Shown piece by piece: positions 46,915 through 56,790 of a DNA stretch of 64,000 bases. This DNA is from Paenibacillaceae bacterium (lineage in GTDB: Bacteria > Bacillota > Bacilli > Paenibacillales > Paenibacillaceae). The DNA is taken from positions 1 to 64,000 of the forward strand of contig REGQ01000013.1 in NCBI GenBank assembly GCA_004134985.1. The letters are read 5' to 3'. The notes beneath the pieces were generated by a model. It saw nothing but the letters and a program-made list of their open reading frames with translations, had not been told where the DNA came from and searched no databases. Position 1 is the stretch's first letter, and each line of letters starts with the position of its first letter. The position numbers and the translations under genes are program-made.

Positions 46915-48240
46915 ATGAAAAAACTTTTTTTTTCAGGACTGTTTTTAAACGGAATTGTAATGGTCATTAATTTGGTTACGGGAATTTTAAGTGCACGCGG
47001 ATTGGGACCTCAGGGAAGAGGCGAGTTGGCGCTAATTTACCAATGGAACGGATTGTTGGTCGGCATATTTGCCCTGGGGCTGCCAGGAGCGGTTGTCTAT
47101 TTGGGCAAAACGTATGAAAAACAGCGCGAATCATTGCTTGGTGCTTATCTCGTGACAGGAGTAACGCTTGGACTTATAGGGCTGGCAATTGGCCAATTAC
47201 TGCTTCCCAGGCTGTTGACCCAAAGCCCGGACGAAGTCATCTGGCTGGCACAGCTGGCGATGTTTGGTTTGCCGTTAGGTGTGCTGAGTGACGGAATGTC
47301 CGGTACGCTGCAGAGCATCAATCAGTTCAACAAAGTAATGTTGCTTCGTCTGCTGGTGCCGCTCGGGGCGCTTTTCATTATTGCAAGTCTGACATTAGCA
47401 GGAAAGTATACGGTATCCTCCTTCGTTATTTTGAATTTCATCTGGAGCATCCTTGTCGCCACTCTGTCGCTTATTTGGGTAATACGGCTGATCAAGCCAA
47501 AGCTCACTTTGGTCTGGCATCGTATCAAGCAATTGTTGGGCAAAGGCGTACAAATATATGGAACTGCGCTGGTCAATGTTTTTGGCGGCAGTCTGGATCA
47601 GCTTGTCATTTCCTTACTGCTGTCTGCTTATTTTCTTGGTCTTTACACCGTTGCTCTTAGTATAGGGACGATTATTCCATCGGTCATTATCGGTTCGCTA
47701 AATGTCTACTTATGGCCCAAGCTTATGGATATGCCCCAACATGATCGCCAGCGAAAGGTTGAATATACCCATAGCATTTTGTTTTATGTCACGCTGGTTT
47801 TCTCCTTGATCGCACTCATCGTGATGCCGTTTCTTTTACCTGTCGTTTATGGCACTGAATTTGCTCCAGCCATAATGATCGGAGTTATTTTTCTTCTTAT
47901 TGCGCCGTTAAGGGTCGGGCAAAATATAATTGCTTGTTACTTATCTACGGAAGGAAAGTTCAACCAGGTTACCATTGCAGAAGTTTGCGGCCTTGTGCTG
48001 GGCATCGTTACGCTTCCTTTCTTACTGCCGATGCTGGGCGGAGTGGGGGCAGCGGTTGCCGTTGTAGTTTCCACACTTGTGAAGTGGAGCTATCTCGTAT
48101 GGCGGGCAAGTAAATTGGGCCTACATGTGGCTCAGTTATTCCGTTTTCGCACGTCGGCGTTTATCCAACTGATGGAGAGTATGATGAAACTGGCCGCTCC
48201 GTTACAAAAGCGAATGCGTCGGCAGGACAAGGCTAGCTGA
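46915..48240 (+). CDS. Wzx-like oligosaccharide flippase (MOP/MATE superfamily)
   Basis: A 441-residue protein with about twelve to fourteen helices, starting KKLFFSGLFLNGIVMVINLVTGILSARGLGPQGRGELAL, typical of polysaccharide biosynthesis proteins. It would flip undecaprenyl-linked repeat units to the outer face for polymerisation by the Wzy-like protein. The only flippase candidate in the locus. Confidence 0.9.
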   Translation: MKKLFFSGLFLNGIVMVINLVTGILSARGLGPQGRGELALIYQWNGLLVGIFALGLPGAVVYLGKTYEKQRESLLGAYLVTGVTLGLIGLAIGQLLLPRLLTQSPDEVIWLAQLAMFGLPLGVLSDGMSGTLQSINQFNKVMLLRLLVPLGALFIIASLTLAGKYTVSSFVILNFIWSILVATLSLIWVIRLIKPKLTLVWHRIKQLLGKGVQIYGTALVNVFGGSLDQLVISLLLSAYFLGLYTVALSIGTIIPSVIIGSLNVYLWPKLMDMPQHDRQRKVEYTHSILFYVTLVFSLIALIVMPFLLPVVYGTEFAPAIMIGVIFLLIAPLRVGQNIIACYLSTEGKFNQVTIAEVCGLVLGIVTLPFLLPMLGGVGAAVAVVVSTLVKWSYLVWRASKLGLHVAQLFRFRTSAFIQLMESMMKLAAPLQKRMRRQDKAS

Positions 48241-48256
48241 TTATGGAGGGAAAACA

Positions 48257-49465
48257 ATGGATGTCACCTACAGCGGGACAGTCCCAGTGCTAAAAATATG
48301 TATGGTAAGTGAAGAAGAAATCGGTGGACCAAGAGCGATGATACCAGGTGGAATTGGTCAATACATACTGCGGTGCGCGAAGCTTTTTGCCGAGCGGAAT
48401 CATCACGTCACAATTGTCTGTATGGCATCAGATGATTTTCATATCGTGCAAGAAGGCATTGAGTGGGTCGGCTTGTCTACCAAGGGACGTTCATGGGATT
48501 TGACGATATACCGCTGGCTGCGCAAACAGCATTTCGATGTCATCGAGTTCCCAGAATGGGGGGGGCAAGGAGCGTTGTCTGCCCTGCTGCTGCCGAGAAG
48601 ATCAGGGGCAGTAGTAACGAGGGGTCATGGACATAGCTTATTGGTCCAGCGTGCTCATGGCAAGCGCCTGAAGCGAGGGAGACAGCATATGAAAGAATGG
48701 ATGCAATTGAAGCTCTGCAGAGGCATTCTTGCTAACTCCTTGTATTTGAAAGAGGAATTCATGCGCGACTTCGGGCTGCGAGCCAAGGCAGTAGATACAT
48801 GCCATATCGGCGTTGATCCGGCTGCGATCGGTAATGATCGCAACCTCATGGTCGAATTCAATGGCCCTGTCATCGCATATGTGGGTGGCTTGGATCGTCG
48901 GAAAGGTCCTGAGCTGCTGCTGCATATTGTTGCCACAGCAAAAAAATTGCGAAGTGATCTTCCCGTTAAGCTCATTATGGTGGGGCAGGATACACCTACA
49001 GGCCCAGATGGAACCTCATATCGGGAGCACTGTCTGCGAACCATTAAAGAGCTTGGCATTGACGATCAAGTGCATATATTGCCGCCCAAGCCGCGCAAGG
49101 AATTGTTCCAAGTGTATCATCAAGCCAGTGTATTCGTATCAGCCACCCGGGCGGAGAGCTTCGGCATACCTTATATTGAGGCGATGAGTATAGGACTGCC
49201 GGTTGTGACTTGGAATACGGGCGCTGCCGGTGAGCTGGTCGTTCCCGGATCGACAGGCTTTCTGCCGGAATATGGAGAAGTTGAACAGTTTGCCCGCGCT
49301 ATTCTGACGTTGGTAGAAGATAAGGAGCTGTGGCAAAAAATGTCCAAGAAGGCTGCGGCAAGGGTTCGCCAAGCTTTCACTCAACAAAGGCTGCTGGACG
49401 AACAGTTATTGTGGTACAGCAGCAAAATCTATCATGTTCCCCAGATAGAGGTACAAAATGGCTGA
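48257..49465 (+). CDS. Glycosyltransferase family 4
   Basis: A 402-residue GT-B enzyme. The N-terminus holds GGIGQYILRCAKLFAERNHHVTIV; the donor domain has YVGGLDRRKGPELLL and the EX7E motif in RAESFGIPYIEAMSIGLP. Its last eight bases overlap the next gene. GGAGG precedes the start. Confidence 0.92.
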   Translation: MDVTYSGTVPVLKICMVSEEEIGGPRAMIPGGIGQYILRCAKLFAERNHHVTIVCMASDDFHIVQEGIEWVGLSTKGRSWDLTIYRWLRKQHFDVIEFPEWGGQGALSALLLPRRSGAVVTRGHGHSLLVQRAHGKRLKRGRQHMKEWMQLKLCRGILANSLYLKEEFMRDFGLRAKAVDTCHIGVDPAAIGNDRNLMVEFNGPVIAYVGGLDRRKGPELLLHIVATAKKLRSDLPVKLIMVGQDTPTGPDGTSYREHCLRTIKELGIDDQVHILPPKPRKELFQVYHQASVFVSATRAESFGIPYIEAMSIGLPVVTWNTGAAGELVVPGSTGFLPEYGEVEQFARAILTLVEDKELWQKMSKKAAARVRQAFTQQRLLDEQLLWYSSKIYHVPQIEVQNG

Positions 49466-50342
49466 CCAATGGTTCAAGGTATCGATATGTATTTGTACGC
49501 GCAATCGTCCGAATGAGCTGGAATGCGCCTTGGTCTCGTTATTTGGCTCTACAGTGAGACCACATGAGGTGATTGTGTCCGATGACAGTACCGATTTCAG
49601 AACGAGAGAGCTGATTCGCAATTTATTCCCGGAGGTTCAATACTTGGAGGGGCCGCGCAAAGGATTGTGCAGCAACCGAAACGTCGCCTTGAATGGGGCA
49701 ACCGGAACGCATATTTTATTTATTGATGATGATGTTGTACTGGGGGCTGATTTTCTTCATCAGGTGCAGGGGCAACTGACGGCTGTAGATTCAAAGGAGA
49801 GAGAACAGCTCATTGTTACCGGTCTGGAGCGGCGCAATGGGCATATTGTATATCCGCATGATCAAAGCTTTCTCGGGTATCAGCGCAAAGTATACAGGCC
49901 AGCAGACAAGATGAAGACGATCGTCATTAACAGCACGGTATTTCCCGCAGGACTATTTACAAAAATGCAATTCGACGATCAACTGCGCTACGGCTATGAC
50001 GAAGTCGATTTGACTACGCGTGCGGTAGAGCAAGGTTATCAGATCAGGCTGTGTGAAGCGGCGATTAATGATCATTTCCCTTCTGAAGTTAATCGCGATT
50101 ATTACAAGACGGTCATCGAGGCCTCACGCATCTTCGTGACCTTCAAACGCTATTTCTTCAGCGAGCGAAGGAAGCTCAAAGGTCTTGTATTCTTTGCATT
50201 GGCCGTGATGCACGCGGGTGCACATGCATTGTTTCGCCAAGGCAGGAGAGGCCCGGCCCAGTTTTGGCAGACGATGAAGGAAGTTTTGCTCTATACCCGC
50301 AACCATCGAAAAAGAGCTGTGACAGGAGGTGAAAGCTTGTGA
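49458..50342 (+). CDS. Glycosyltransferase family 2
   Basis: A 294-residue GT-A enzyme: VSICICTRNRPNELECAL at the N-terminus, FIDDDVVLG as the metal site near residue 95, and FDDQLRYGYDEVDLTTR as the catalytic ED-type region. Coupled to both neighbours by short overlaps. Confidence 0.91.
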   Translation: MADQWFKVSICICTRNRPNELECALVSLFGSTVRPHEVIVSDDSTDFRTRELIRNLFPEVQYLEGPRKGLCSNRNVALNGATGTHILFIDDDVVLGADFLHQVQGQLTAVDSKEREQLIVTGLERRNGHIVYPHDQSFLGYQRKVYRPADKMKTIVINSTVFPAGLFTKMQFDDQLRYGYDEVDLTTRAVEQGYQIRLCEAAINDHFPSEVNRDYYKTVIEASRIFVTFKRYFFSERRKLKGLVFFALAVMHAGAHALFRQGRRGPAQFWQTMKEVLLYTRNHRKRAVTGGESL

Positions 50343-51535
50343 ATATATGTATCGTTACCCACAATGTGCTCAAAGGAGATGGACAGGGACGCGTCAACTA
50401 CGAGATTGTAAACGAGTTGCTGGAGCAGGGACATAATGTAGCTTTGTACGCAACAAAGATTGCCCCTGAGTTCGAGCGTCACCCTCGCATAGAATATGTT
50501 CACATTGCTGTCCAAGGCTGGCCCACGCGATTGCTGAAAAATCAGATTTTTGCCCTGGTGAGTTCTCTAAAGCTCATGAAGCGAAAGAAAAACTATGATC
50601 TTATCGTCATGAACGGCTACATTGCCTGGCTGCGAAGCGATATTAACAATGTTCATTTTGTCCACAGCGCCTGGCAGAATTCCACTGCTCATCCTTACAG
50701 ACTTCAGAAGGGCTGGAAAGGCCGTTACCAGATGTTGTTCACAAAAATTAACGCTTTCCTAGAGCGAGGGGCGTTCCAACGCTCCGGGCTGCTAATCCCG
50801 GTATCTCAGAAAGTTCAGCAAGAAATTGAACAAATCCCTGAAGTTAATAAGCCGATTCAAGTGATACTTAATGGAGCGGATCTACAGTCGTTTTCTCCTG
50901 CACCTGTAAAGAAGAAGGAACTGCGGCGAATGTTTGAGCTACCGGAATCCGTCATCCTTGCAATGTTCGCAGGGGACATCAAATCACCTAGAAAAAACCT
51001 GGACTCGGTGCTTAAGGCTATGCCGCAAAATCCAGATTTGCATTTGGCGGTGGCAGGAGCGCTTGAGGGAAGTCCGTATCCTGAAATGGCCAGGGAGCTT
51101 GGTCTGAACGAACGGGTGCACTTCCTTGGATTTCAAAAGGATGTTGCTGCTCTGATGAAATGTGCCGACTGCTTTGTATTCCCATCCCGCTATGAAGCTT
51201 GCTCATTGGTTGTGATGGAGGCTCTTGCCTCCGGACTGCCGGTCATTACAACCGAGGCTTCAGGTGTAGGTGAAGTTATAGCAGGAGACGGGGGAAGCGG
51301 GAAGGCCGGATTTGTCTTAAAAGACCCAGAGGATCTAAAGCAGCTTGCTCAATCCCTGCTCGTGCTAACCGAGGATGAGCAACTGCGTGAGCAGATGGGG
51401 CAAGCGGCCAGAGAAGCCGTGCAGCCTTATGACTGGAAGAAGGTCGCCAAACGTTATGTGGCCCTCTACGAGCAGGTTCACCGGCAGAAAGAGAAGCAGA
51501 GGGGGGCAGTGTATGAATACAGCAGCTCAACCTAA
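50339..51535 (+). CDS. Glycosyltransferase family 4
   Basis: A 398-residue GT-B enzyme with GTG start at 50339 behind GGAGGTG and a four-base overlap. It has IVTHNVLKGDGQGRVNYEI, an IPVSQKVQQEIEQ segment, GDIKSPRKNLDSVL and EX7E in RYEACSLVVMEALASGLP. Donor unknown. Confidence 0.91.
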   Translation: MNICIVTHNVLKGDGQGRVNYEIVNELLEQGHNVALYATKIAPEFERHPRIEYVHIAVQGWPTRLLKNQIFALVSSLKLMKRKKNYDLIVMNGYIAWLRSDINNVHFVHSAWQNSTAHPYRLQKGWKGRYQMLFTKINAFLERGAFQRSGLLIPVSQKVQQEIEQIPEVNKPIQVILNGADLQSFSPAPVKKKELRRMFELPESVILAMFAGDIKSPRKNLDSVLKAMPQNPDLHLAVAGALEGSPYPEMARELGLNERVHFLGFQKDVAALMKCADCFVFPSRYEACSLVVMEALASGLPVITTEASGVGEVIAGDGGSGKAGFVLKDPEDLKQLAQSLLVLTEDEQLREQMGQAAREAVQPYDWKKVAKRYVALYEQVHRQKEKQRGAVYEYSSST

Positions 51536-52610
51536 AATTGTCGGCTTTGCTACTCAGGGGCATGGTGGAGATGATGAGCGGCGGTTGAAGGCGCTGCTGT
51601 CAGGACTTTCCGTTCAATATTATCCCTTTGAGAAACGTAAGAAGCATCGGAATTTATGGGCCATCATGCGCTATCTTAAATCCGAACGCCCAGAGCTAGT
51701 CGTCATGGAGGGCACGGGGGTATTCGGCGGCCTGGCGCTGATCTTGAGCAGTTATTTGGTCAAAACCCGCTACGTCATTAGCAGCGGAGACTCCGTCGGC
51801 CCCTTCGTCGCTCAACATGTGCCAGCGCTTGGTCCGCTGTTCCATTGGTATGAGAAGCTGCTGTACAGACGCTCGATCGGTTTTATCGGCTGGACACCTT
51901 ATTTAACGGGCAGGGCACTCACCTATGGAAGCAAGTATGGCATGACGGCAGCAGGCTGGGCCCCCTTTACCTTGGAGGAGAGCGCGCGATCGGCCGCAAA
52001 AAAACGTATCCGTGATCGCTATGGCATCGCTGAAGAACAATTGGTCATCGGCATCGTCGGTTCGCTGAACTGGAACACCAAGGTAGGATACTGCTATGGC
52101 TACGAGCTCGTGCAAGCGATGCAGCGGGTACTGCGTAAGGATGTAACCATACTCATTGTGGGCGACGGGAGTGGCCAAGGTCGGCTGGAGCAACTGGCCG
52201 GCGACAAAAACATTATTTTCACCGGAAGAGTTAAACGTGAAGAGGTGCCTGAATATTTGGCGGCGATGGATGCGGCAAGTCTGCCCCAAAGTGTGGATCA
52301 GGTAGGCAGCTTTCGATATACGACCAAAATCAGCGAGTATTTGGCAGCCGGTCTTCCCGTCATTACGGGGACGATTCCGATGGCCTATGATTTGCGGGGA
52401 GACTGGCTGATCAGAATAGCTGGTAATTCGCCGTGGTCAGAGAAGTATGTTGGCCAACTGGCCGAATTTATTGACGGAATTTCGATAGAAGCGCTGCGCG
52501 AGCAGGCTGTCAGAGTGCCTCGGCAGTTGCCCCAATTTGACAAAGAACAACAGATCAGCTCGGTCGGGGCGTTTATAGGCGACATTGTATACGATATTAG
52601 AGGCGGGTGA
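51513..52610 (+). CDS. Glycosyltransferase, GT4-like but atypical
   Basis: A 365-residue GT-B protein. VGFATQGHGGDDERRL begins the acceptor domain; GIVGSLNWNTKVGYCYG and the VGDGSGQGRLEQL loop mark the donor domain. The usual EX7E is replaced by QVGSFRYTTKISEYLAAGLP, seen in a GT4/GT1 subgroup. The frame reaches back to 51375, but GAGGGGGG before ATG 51513 sets the start, overlapping the previous gene by 23 bases. Confidence 0.85.
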   Translation: MNTAAQPKIVGFATQGHGGDDERRLKALLSGLSVQYYPFEKRKKHRNLWAIMRYLKSERPELVVMEGTGVFGGLALILSSYLVKTRYVISSGDSVGPFVAQHVPALGPLFHWYEKLLYRRSIGFIGWTPYLTGRALTYGSKYGMTAAGWAPFTLEESARSAAKKRIRDRYGIAEEQLVIGIVGSLNWNTKVGYCYGYELVQAMQRVLRKDVTILIVGDGSGQGRLEQLAGDKNIIFTGRVKREEVPEYLAAMDAASLPQSVDQVGSFRYTTKISEYLAAGLPVITGTIPMAYDLRGDWLIRIAGNSPWSEKYVGQLAEFIDGISIEALREQAVRVPRQLPQFDKEQQISSVGAFIGDIVYDIRGG

Positions 52611-52614
52611 GCAA

Positions 52615-53799
52615 ATGAAAATTCTAGCGTCAGGAATGGGCTGGATTGATCATACGCCGGGCGGTTTGAACCGGTATTTCGCAGACTATCTCAAAGCAAT
52701 GCACGAGCTTGGCCACCATGTGAAGGGATTAATGACCGCCGGGGGAGAGGGGACGACAGTGCCCTCCTATGTCCATGAGGTGCTGGATAGGCAAGGCAAG
52801 CGCGGGGTTGCTGCACGCAGCCGTGCATTCCAACAGTCGGTGAGGGCAGATCTTAGAGAAGGGCGGCCTGACATATTTAACCCCCATTTTGCACTGTATG
52901 CTGCGCTCGTCACCCGTAATTTGCTGCCGAGAGAAGTGCCGATTGTTACCCATTTCCACGGCCCTTGGGCACTGGAGGGACAAGCGGATGTCGGAAGTCC
53001 GACTGCGGTTCAGCAATTGAAATGCCGGATGAAAAGGGAAGTTGAACGGTTGGCTTACCGGCGCGCAGATCATTTCATCGTACTCAGCTCTTATTTTAAG
53101 CAAGTTCTCTCTTCGCATTACGGCATCTCTTCGGACAAAATTCACATTATTCCCGGCGCTGCGAACGAGCAGGTCTTCCGGCCAGCAGCTGATCGTGAAG
53201 CCGTGCGCGCGTCCTTGGGTCTGAAAAGGACAGAGAAAGTACTGTTCTGTTCCAGACGGCTGGTCCGCCGCATGGGGCTTGACCGACTTATTACGGCGAT
53301 GTCACAGATCAGAAACGAAGTGCCTGATGTCGCACTCTACATAGCCGGAGACGGCGTTATGCGAGAAGAGCTGGAGCAACTGATTAGGAAGCGGCAGCTT
53401 CAAGACTCGGTCTCTTTGCTGGGACGTCTGCCGGGCGAGGAACTGGTTGCCTGGTTCCAGGCAGCTGATTACTGCATTATGCCTTCGGTAACACTGGAGG
53501 GCTTCGGGCTTGTAACTGTAGAAGCGCTGGCCTGCGGTACACCTGTGCTTGGCACACCTTACGGGGGGACGCAGGAAATATTGGGCCGCTTATCGGAAGA
53601 GCTGTTGTTTCAAGACAGTGCGCCGGAGGCCATCGCCTTGAAGGTAGTAGATGTGCTGAATGGTGCATGCAGGGTGCCTTCGCGGGCAGAATGCCGGGAA
53701 TTTGTGCTGGAAAACTACACTTGGCAAAGGGCGGCGCAATCAGTTACCGCTTTATTCCATCATGCCATTGAAGAGCGAAAAGGCAGGCGTTCCATATGA
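52615..53799 (+). CDS. Glycosyltransferase family 4
   Basis: A 394-residue GT-B enzyme. GMGWIDHTPGGLNRYFADYLKA is at the N-terminus, FCSRRLVRRMGLDRLI begins the donor domain, and EX7E is in TLEGFGLVTVEALACGTP. The start at 52615 has GGGTGAG upstream; an earlier in-frame ATG at 52585 has none. Four-base overlap with the next gene. Confidence 0.92.
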   Translation: MKILASGMGWIDHTPGGLNRYFADYLKAMHELGHHVKGLMTAGGEGTTVPSYVHEVLDRQGKRGVAARSRAFQQSVRADLREGRPDIFNPHFALYAALVTRNLLPREVPIVTHFHGPWALEGQADVGSPTAVQQLKCRMKREVERLAYRRADHFIVLSSYFKQVLSSHYGISSDKIHIIPGAANEQVFRPAADREAVRASLGLKRTEKVLFCSRRLVRRMGLDRLITAMSQIRNEVPDVALYIAGDGVMREELEQLIRKRQLQDSVSLLGRLPGEELVAWFQAADYCIMPSVTLEGFGLVTVEALACGTPVLGTPYGGTQEILGRLSEELLFQDSAPEAIALKVVDVLNGACRVPSRAECREFVLENYTWQRAAQSVTALFHHAIEERKGRRSI

Positions 53800-56183
53800 A
53801 GGTTGCATTCTATAATCATACAAGCGATATAAGCGGTGCTGAAATCAGCATGATGACGGCAGCGAGCCATATGACGCGTGCGACGCCTACCGTATACGCC
53901 CCTCCAGGCGAGCTGCTTCACCGCGCAAGCTCCGCCGGGATTGCCGTTTCACCTGTTGAATCCTACCGGGCGCGCATGAGCCGCAATCCGCTTCGGCTGC
54001 TGAAGGATATGCTCGGCATGATGGGGGCAGGACTCAGGTTCGCCCGGCAGGTGCGCAGAAGCGATGTGGATATTGTGCATGCCAACTCACTAAGAGCCGG
54101 GATGATGGCCTCTTTGTTTGGCTGGCTGCACCGCCGCCCGGTACTATGGCATGTGCGCGATATTCCGCCGAAAGGACTGATCGGATTGGGGACCAACTTG
54201 TTGGCCGCCACTGCCGCCGCAGGTGTCATCTGCATTTCCGCTCCCGTTGCTGCTCCGTTCTCCCGTCGGCTGCTTAGGAATAAACTGCGTCTTGTATACA
54301 ATGGCGTGCAGTACCGTTTGGTTAGCGACACGGAGCGCTTCTCCTTCCGTCACGCGCTGCGCAGTGAGCTGAATACGCCAGTTGACAGCGCGGTGATGGT
54401 GATCATCGGTCAGATTGCTCCCTGGAAGCGACAGCAGGATGCGGTAATTGCTGCTGCCCGGCTGATAGAGTCAGGCCATGATCTCTATCTGTGGGTAGTA
54501 GGCGAGCCGAAGTTTCGCCAAGAGAATGAGGTGTATTACGCCGATCTTCAGGCATTGGCAGGACAGCTCGGCATCTTGCAGCGGGTGCGGTTCACAGGCT
54601 TCAGGGAAGACGTAACCGAAGTGATCTGCGCCTCCGACCTGCTGGTGCTTTGCTCGGACAATGAACCGTTTGGGCGAGTCGTAATCGAAGGGATGGCACA
54701 GCAGGTGCCGGTAGTTGCTACCCGCTCGGGCGGCGTGCCCGAGATCATCGAGGATGGCATTAACGGACTGCTGTATGAAGTGGGCGACGTGACAAGGTTG
54801 GTGAAGCATGCCTCCCGGCTGCTAAGCGACACAGAGTATAGCCGCGAAATCGGACGAGCCGGGGCAGAGCGGGTGAGCCGCCACTTCACCGCGCAGGGGA
54901 CGACAAAGCAAGTAGAGGAGATTTATGAGGCGATCCTGGATAAGCGGAAGCCTTGGGCATCCAGAGGCCGCCTAGCAGACGAAGAGCTTAGCCATGGTAG
55001 CCGCCTTGCGAGTGAAACCTTGCCGGTTGCCGCTTCCCGTGAATTCGGTACCTCTGCGCTTCGCATTGCCATCGTGCACGATTACTTGAACCAGGCAGGC
55101 GGAGCTGAGCGAGTGGTAGCGGTGCTGCACCGGATGTTTCCGGACGCACCGATCTATACGACGATTGCGGATCGGAACAGCCTGCTGCCCGAGCTGCGGG
55201 ATGCGGATATCCGCACAACCTGGATGCAGCGCATACCAGGCATTATGAAACGCTATAAGCTGTTTTTCTGGCTGTATCCTTTTGCGATTGCATCCATGAG
55301 ATTGCGAGCGTACGATGTTGTGGTCAGCTCCAGCAGCGCATATGGCATCGGCGCCAGCGTCAGACGCGATGCTCTGCATGTATGCTATTGTCACACACCC
55401 ATGCGGTTTGCATGGAATTTTGCCTCGTATATGCAGGAAATGCAAGTGCCCGCCGTCATCAAGGCAGGAGCTCGCCTATTGACGGTTCCGCTTAAACAGT
55501 GGGATCGCGCAGCCGCTGGCAAGGTCGATCTGCTGATTGCCAACTCAACGACCGTCCAAGGAAGAATCGGGCAGACGTACAACAAGGAATCGATGCTGCT
55601 TCACCCCCCGGTAGACATTCAGCGTTTTGAACTCAGCAGCGCAGCACCTGACAGCCCATTCCTGGTCGTTTCCCGACTCGTCTCTTATAAGCGGATTGAT
55701 CTCGCAGTTGAAGCGTGCACGAGAGCGAATTTGCCGCTTCTCATTATTGGAACAGGTCCGGATCAGGAGCGGCTTGAACGACTGGCTGGGCCGGGAGTAC
55801 GGTTTCTGGGCCGCCTGTCGGATGAACGGGTTGTCCAGTACATGCAAACTTGCCGGGCATTGATCTTTCCGGGACTAGAGGATTTCGGAATTACACCGCT
55901 GGAGGCCAATGCTTGCGGTCGACCGGTTATTGCGTATCGGGGAGGCGGAGCGCTTGATACAATTGTGCCAGGTGTCAACGGCGTATTCTTTGAACAGCAG
56001 ACCGTGGAATCTTTAGTTGAAACGTTGAACGGTTTTGACGCGGAGCAATTTGATCCGCATGCAGCGCGCAGTCGGGCGGAAAAATTCAATGAGCAGCGTT
56101 TTGTCGGAGAATTGTCACGCATGATTGATTACGCGATAGCACGCAAAAACCAGCTCCCGCTGGTGGAAGCCAGCAGCGGATAA
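53796..56183 (+). CDS. Two-domain glycosyltransferase (GT4-GT4 fusion)
   Basis: A 795-residue protein made of two complete GT-B enzymes. Domain 1 (residues 1-380) has ISGAEISMM, IGQIAPWKRQQDA and EX7E in NEPFGRVVIEGMAQQVP. After a linker of about 40 residues, domain 2 (from about 422) has IAIVHDYLNQAGGAERVV, YCHTPMRFAWNF and GLEDFGITPLEANACGRP, like the WbaZ-type mannosyltransferases. One chain could add two successive sugars, one possibly mannose from the GDP-mannose of manC. It is the last gene of the polysaccharide operon. Confidence 0.92.
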   Translation: MKVAFYNHTSDISGAEISMMTAASHMTRATPTVYAPPGELLHRASSAGIAVSPVESYRARMSRNPLRLLKDMLGMMGAGLRFARQVRRSDVDIVHANSLRAGMMASLFGWLHRRPVLWHVRDIPPKGLIGLGTNLLAATAAAGVICISAPVAAPFSRRLLRNKLRLVYNGVQYRLVSDTERFSFRHALRSELNTPVDSAVMVIIGQIAPWKRQQDAVIAAARLIESGHDLYLWVVGEPKFRQENEVYYADLQALAGQLGILQRVRFTGFREDVTEVICASDLLVLCSDNEPFGRVVIEGMAQQVPVVATRSGGVPEIIEDGINGLLYEVGDVTRLVKHASRLLSDTEYSREIGRAGAERVSRHFTAQGTTKQVEEIYEAILDKRKPWASRGRLADEELSHGSRLASETLPVAASREFGTSALRIAIVHDYLNQAGGAERVVAVLHRMFPDAPIYTTIADRNSLLPELRDADIRTTWMQRIPGIMKRYKLFFWLYPFAIASMRLRAYDVVVSSSSAYGIGASVRRDALHVCYCHTPMRFAWNFASYMQEMQVPAVIKAGARLLTVPLKQWDRAAAGKVDLLIANSTTVQGRIGQTYNKESMLLHPPVDIQRFELSSAAPDSPFLVVSRLVSYKRIDLAVEACTRANLPLLIIGTGPDQERLERLAGPGVRFLGRLSDERVVQYMQTCRALIFPGLEDFGITPLEANACGRPVIAYRGGGALDTIVPGVNGVFFEQQTVESLVETLNGFDAEQFDPHAARSRAEKFNEQRFVGELSRMIDYAIARKNQLPLVEASSG

Positions 56184-56224
56184 CAAGAGCTGTGATGATC
56201 TATAGTTAAACAGGATTTGTTATA

Positions 56225-56271
56225 AGGCAGCTTTGGAAGGCGTGTAGGCATCATGTGCATTCCAAGCTGCC
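56225..56271 (+). terminator. Hairpin after the polysaccharide operon
   Basis: GGCAGCTTTGGAA pairs with TTCCAAGCTGCC with one bulge. There is no T tract, so termination is plausible but not certain. The surrounding gap (56184-56502) otherwise holds the promoter and operators listed next. Confidence 0.55.
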
Positions 56272-56401
56272 GGATATTGAATGAGTGAATGTATAAAGCA
56301 ATGTTATATTATGAAAACGCTATCAAAACAGTTTAAATAGTGATTTTTTGCACACTTTTTGCTCTCATAAAGGGAATTCATAGTTATTGCGTCGATAAAG
56401 C

Positions 56402-56481
56402 TTGACAAACCTCACTATTTGTCATAAATTAGGGAAAGATACGAATTGTAACAATATTTAATTTTAGATACAAATAGTATA
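56402..56481 (+). promoter_or_regulatory. Promoter with two XRE-type operators before the 56.5-kb leader
   Basis: TTGACA at 56402-56407 and TAAATT at 56425-56430 with a 17-base spacer. Dyads GATACGAATTGTAAC at 56438-56452 and GATACAAATAGTATA at 56467-56481 follow downstream. Confidence 0.78.
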
Positions 56482-56502
56482 CATAAAGGGGCGAACGCAT
56501 CC

Positions 56503-56766
56503 ATGCAGTTAACGGATTACTACTATTGTGTTGGTTGCCGAAGATTAGAAAAAATGGATGAAGCGCGTATTTTGTTCCGAACAGGCTTCTTCCGGGTTAT
56601 TCATCCATTGGGCTGCTGCCTGGATAGTATGGAGAACGGGATAATGGGAAACGGCATTCTGATGTTGAAACCGGAAGAACACACAATGAAAAATAACCAG
56701 CGGTTGGACACGGGGATTTTGTCCGGGGTTATTTTTAACGGAGAATCGCTGTATGCCAACATCTAA
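56503..56766 (+). CDS. Doubtful 87-residue ORF, or non-coding leader transcript
   Basis: The frame starts MQLTDYYYCVGCRRLEK with AAAGGGG eleven bases before the ATG. It has four Cys residues but no similarity to the YxKP peptides. A terminator-like hairpin at 56689-56736 lies inside the reading frame, and the frame ends 30 bases later, which argues that part or all of it is a leader RNA. It is driven by a promoter with the same operators as the polysaccharide and peptide units. I do not recognise a family. Confidence 0.3.
   Translation: MQLTDYYYCVGCRRLEKMDEARILFRTGFFRVIHPLGCCLDSMENGIMGNGILMLKPEEHTMKNNQRLDTGILSGVIFNGESLYANI
56689..56736 (+). terminator. Terminator-like hairpin inside the 56.5-kb leader
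   Basis: AAAAATAACC at 56689-56698 pairs with GGTTATTTTT at 56727-56736, with an inner GGACA/TGTCC stem. Confidence 0.65.
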
Positions 56767-56790
56767 ACAAACAGCCGCTGTGCATTCACA

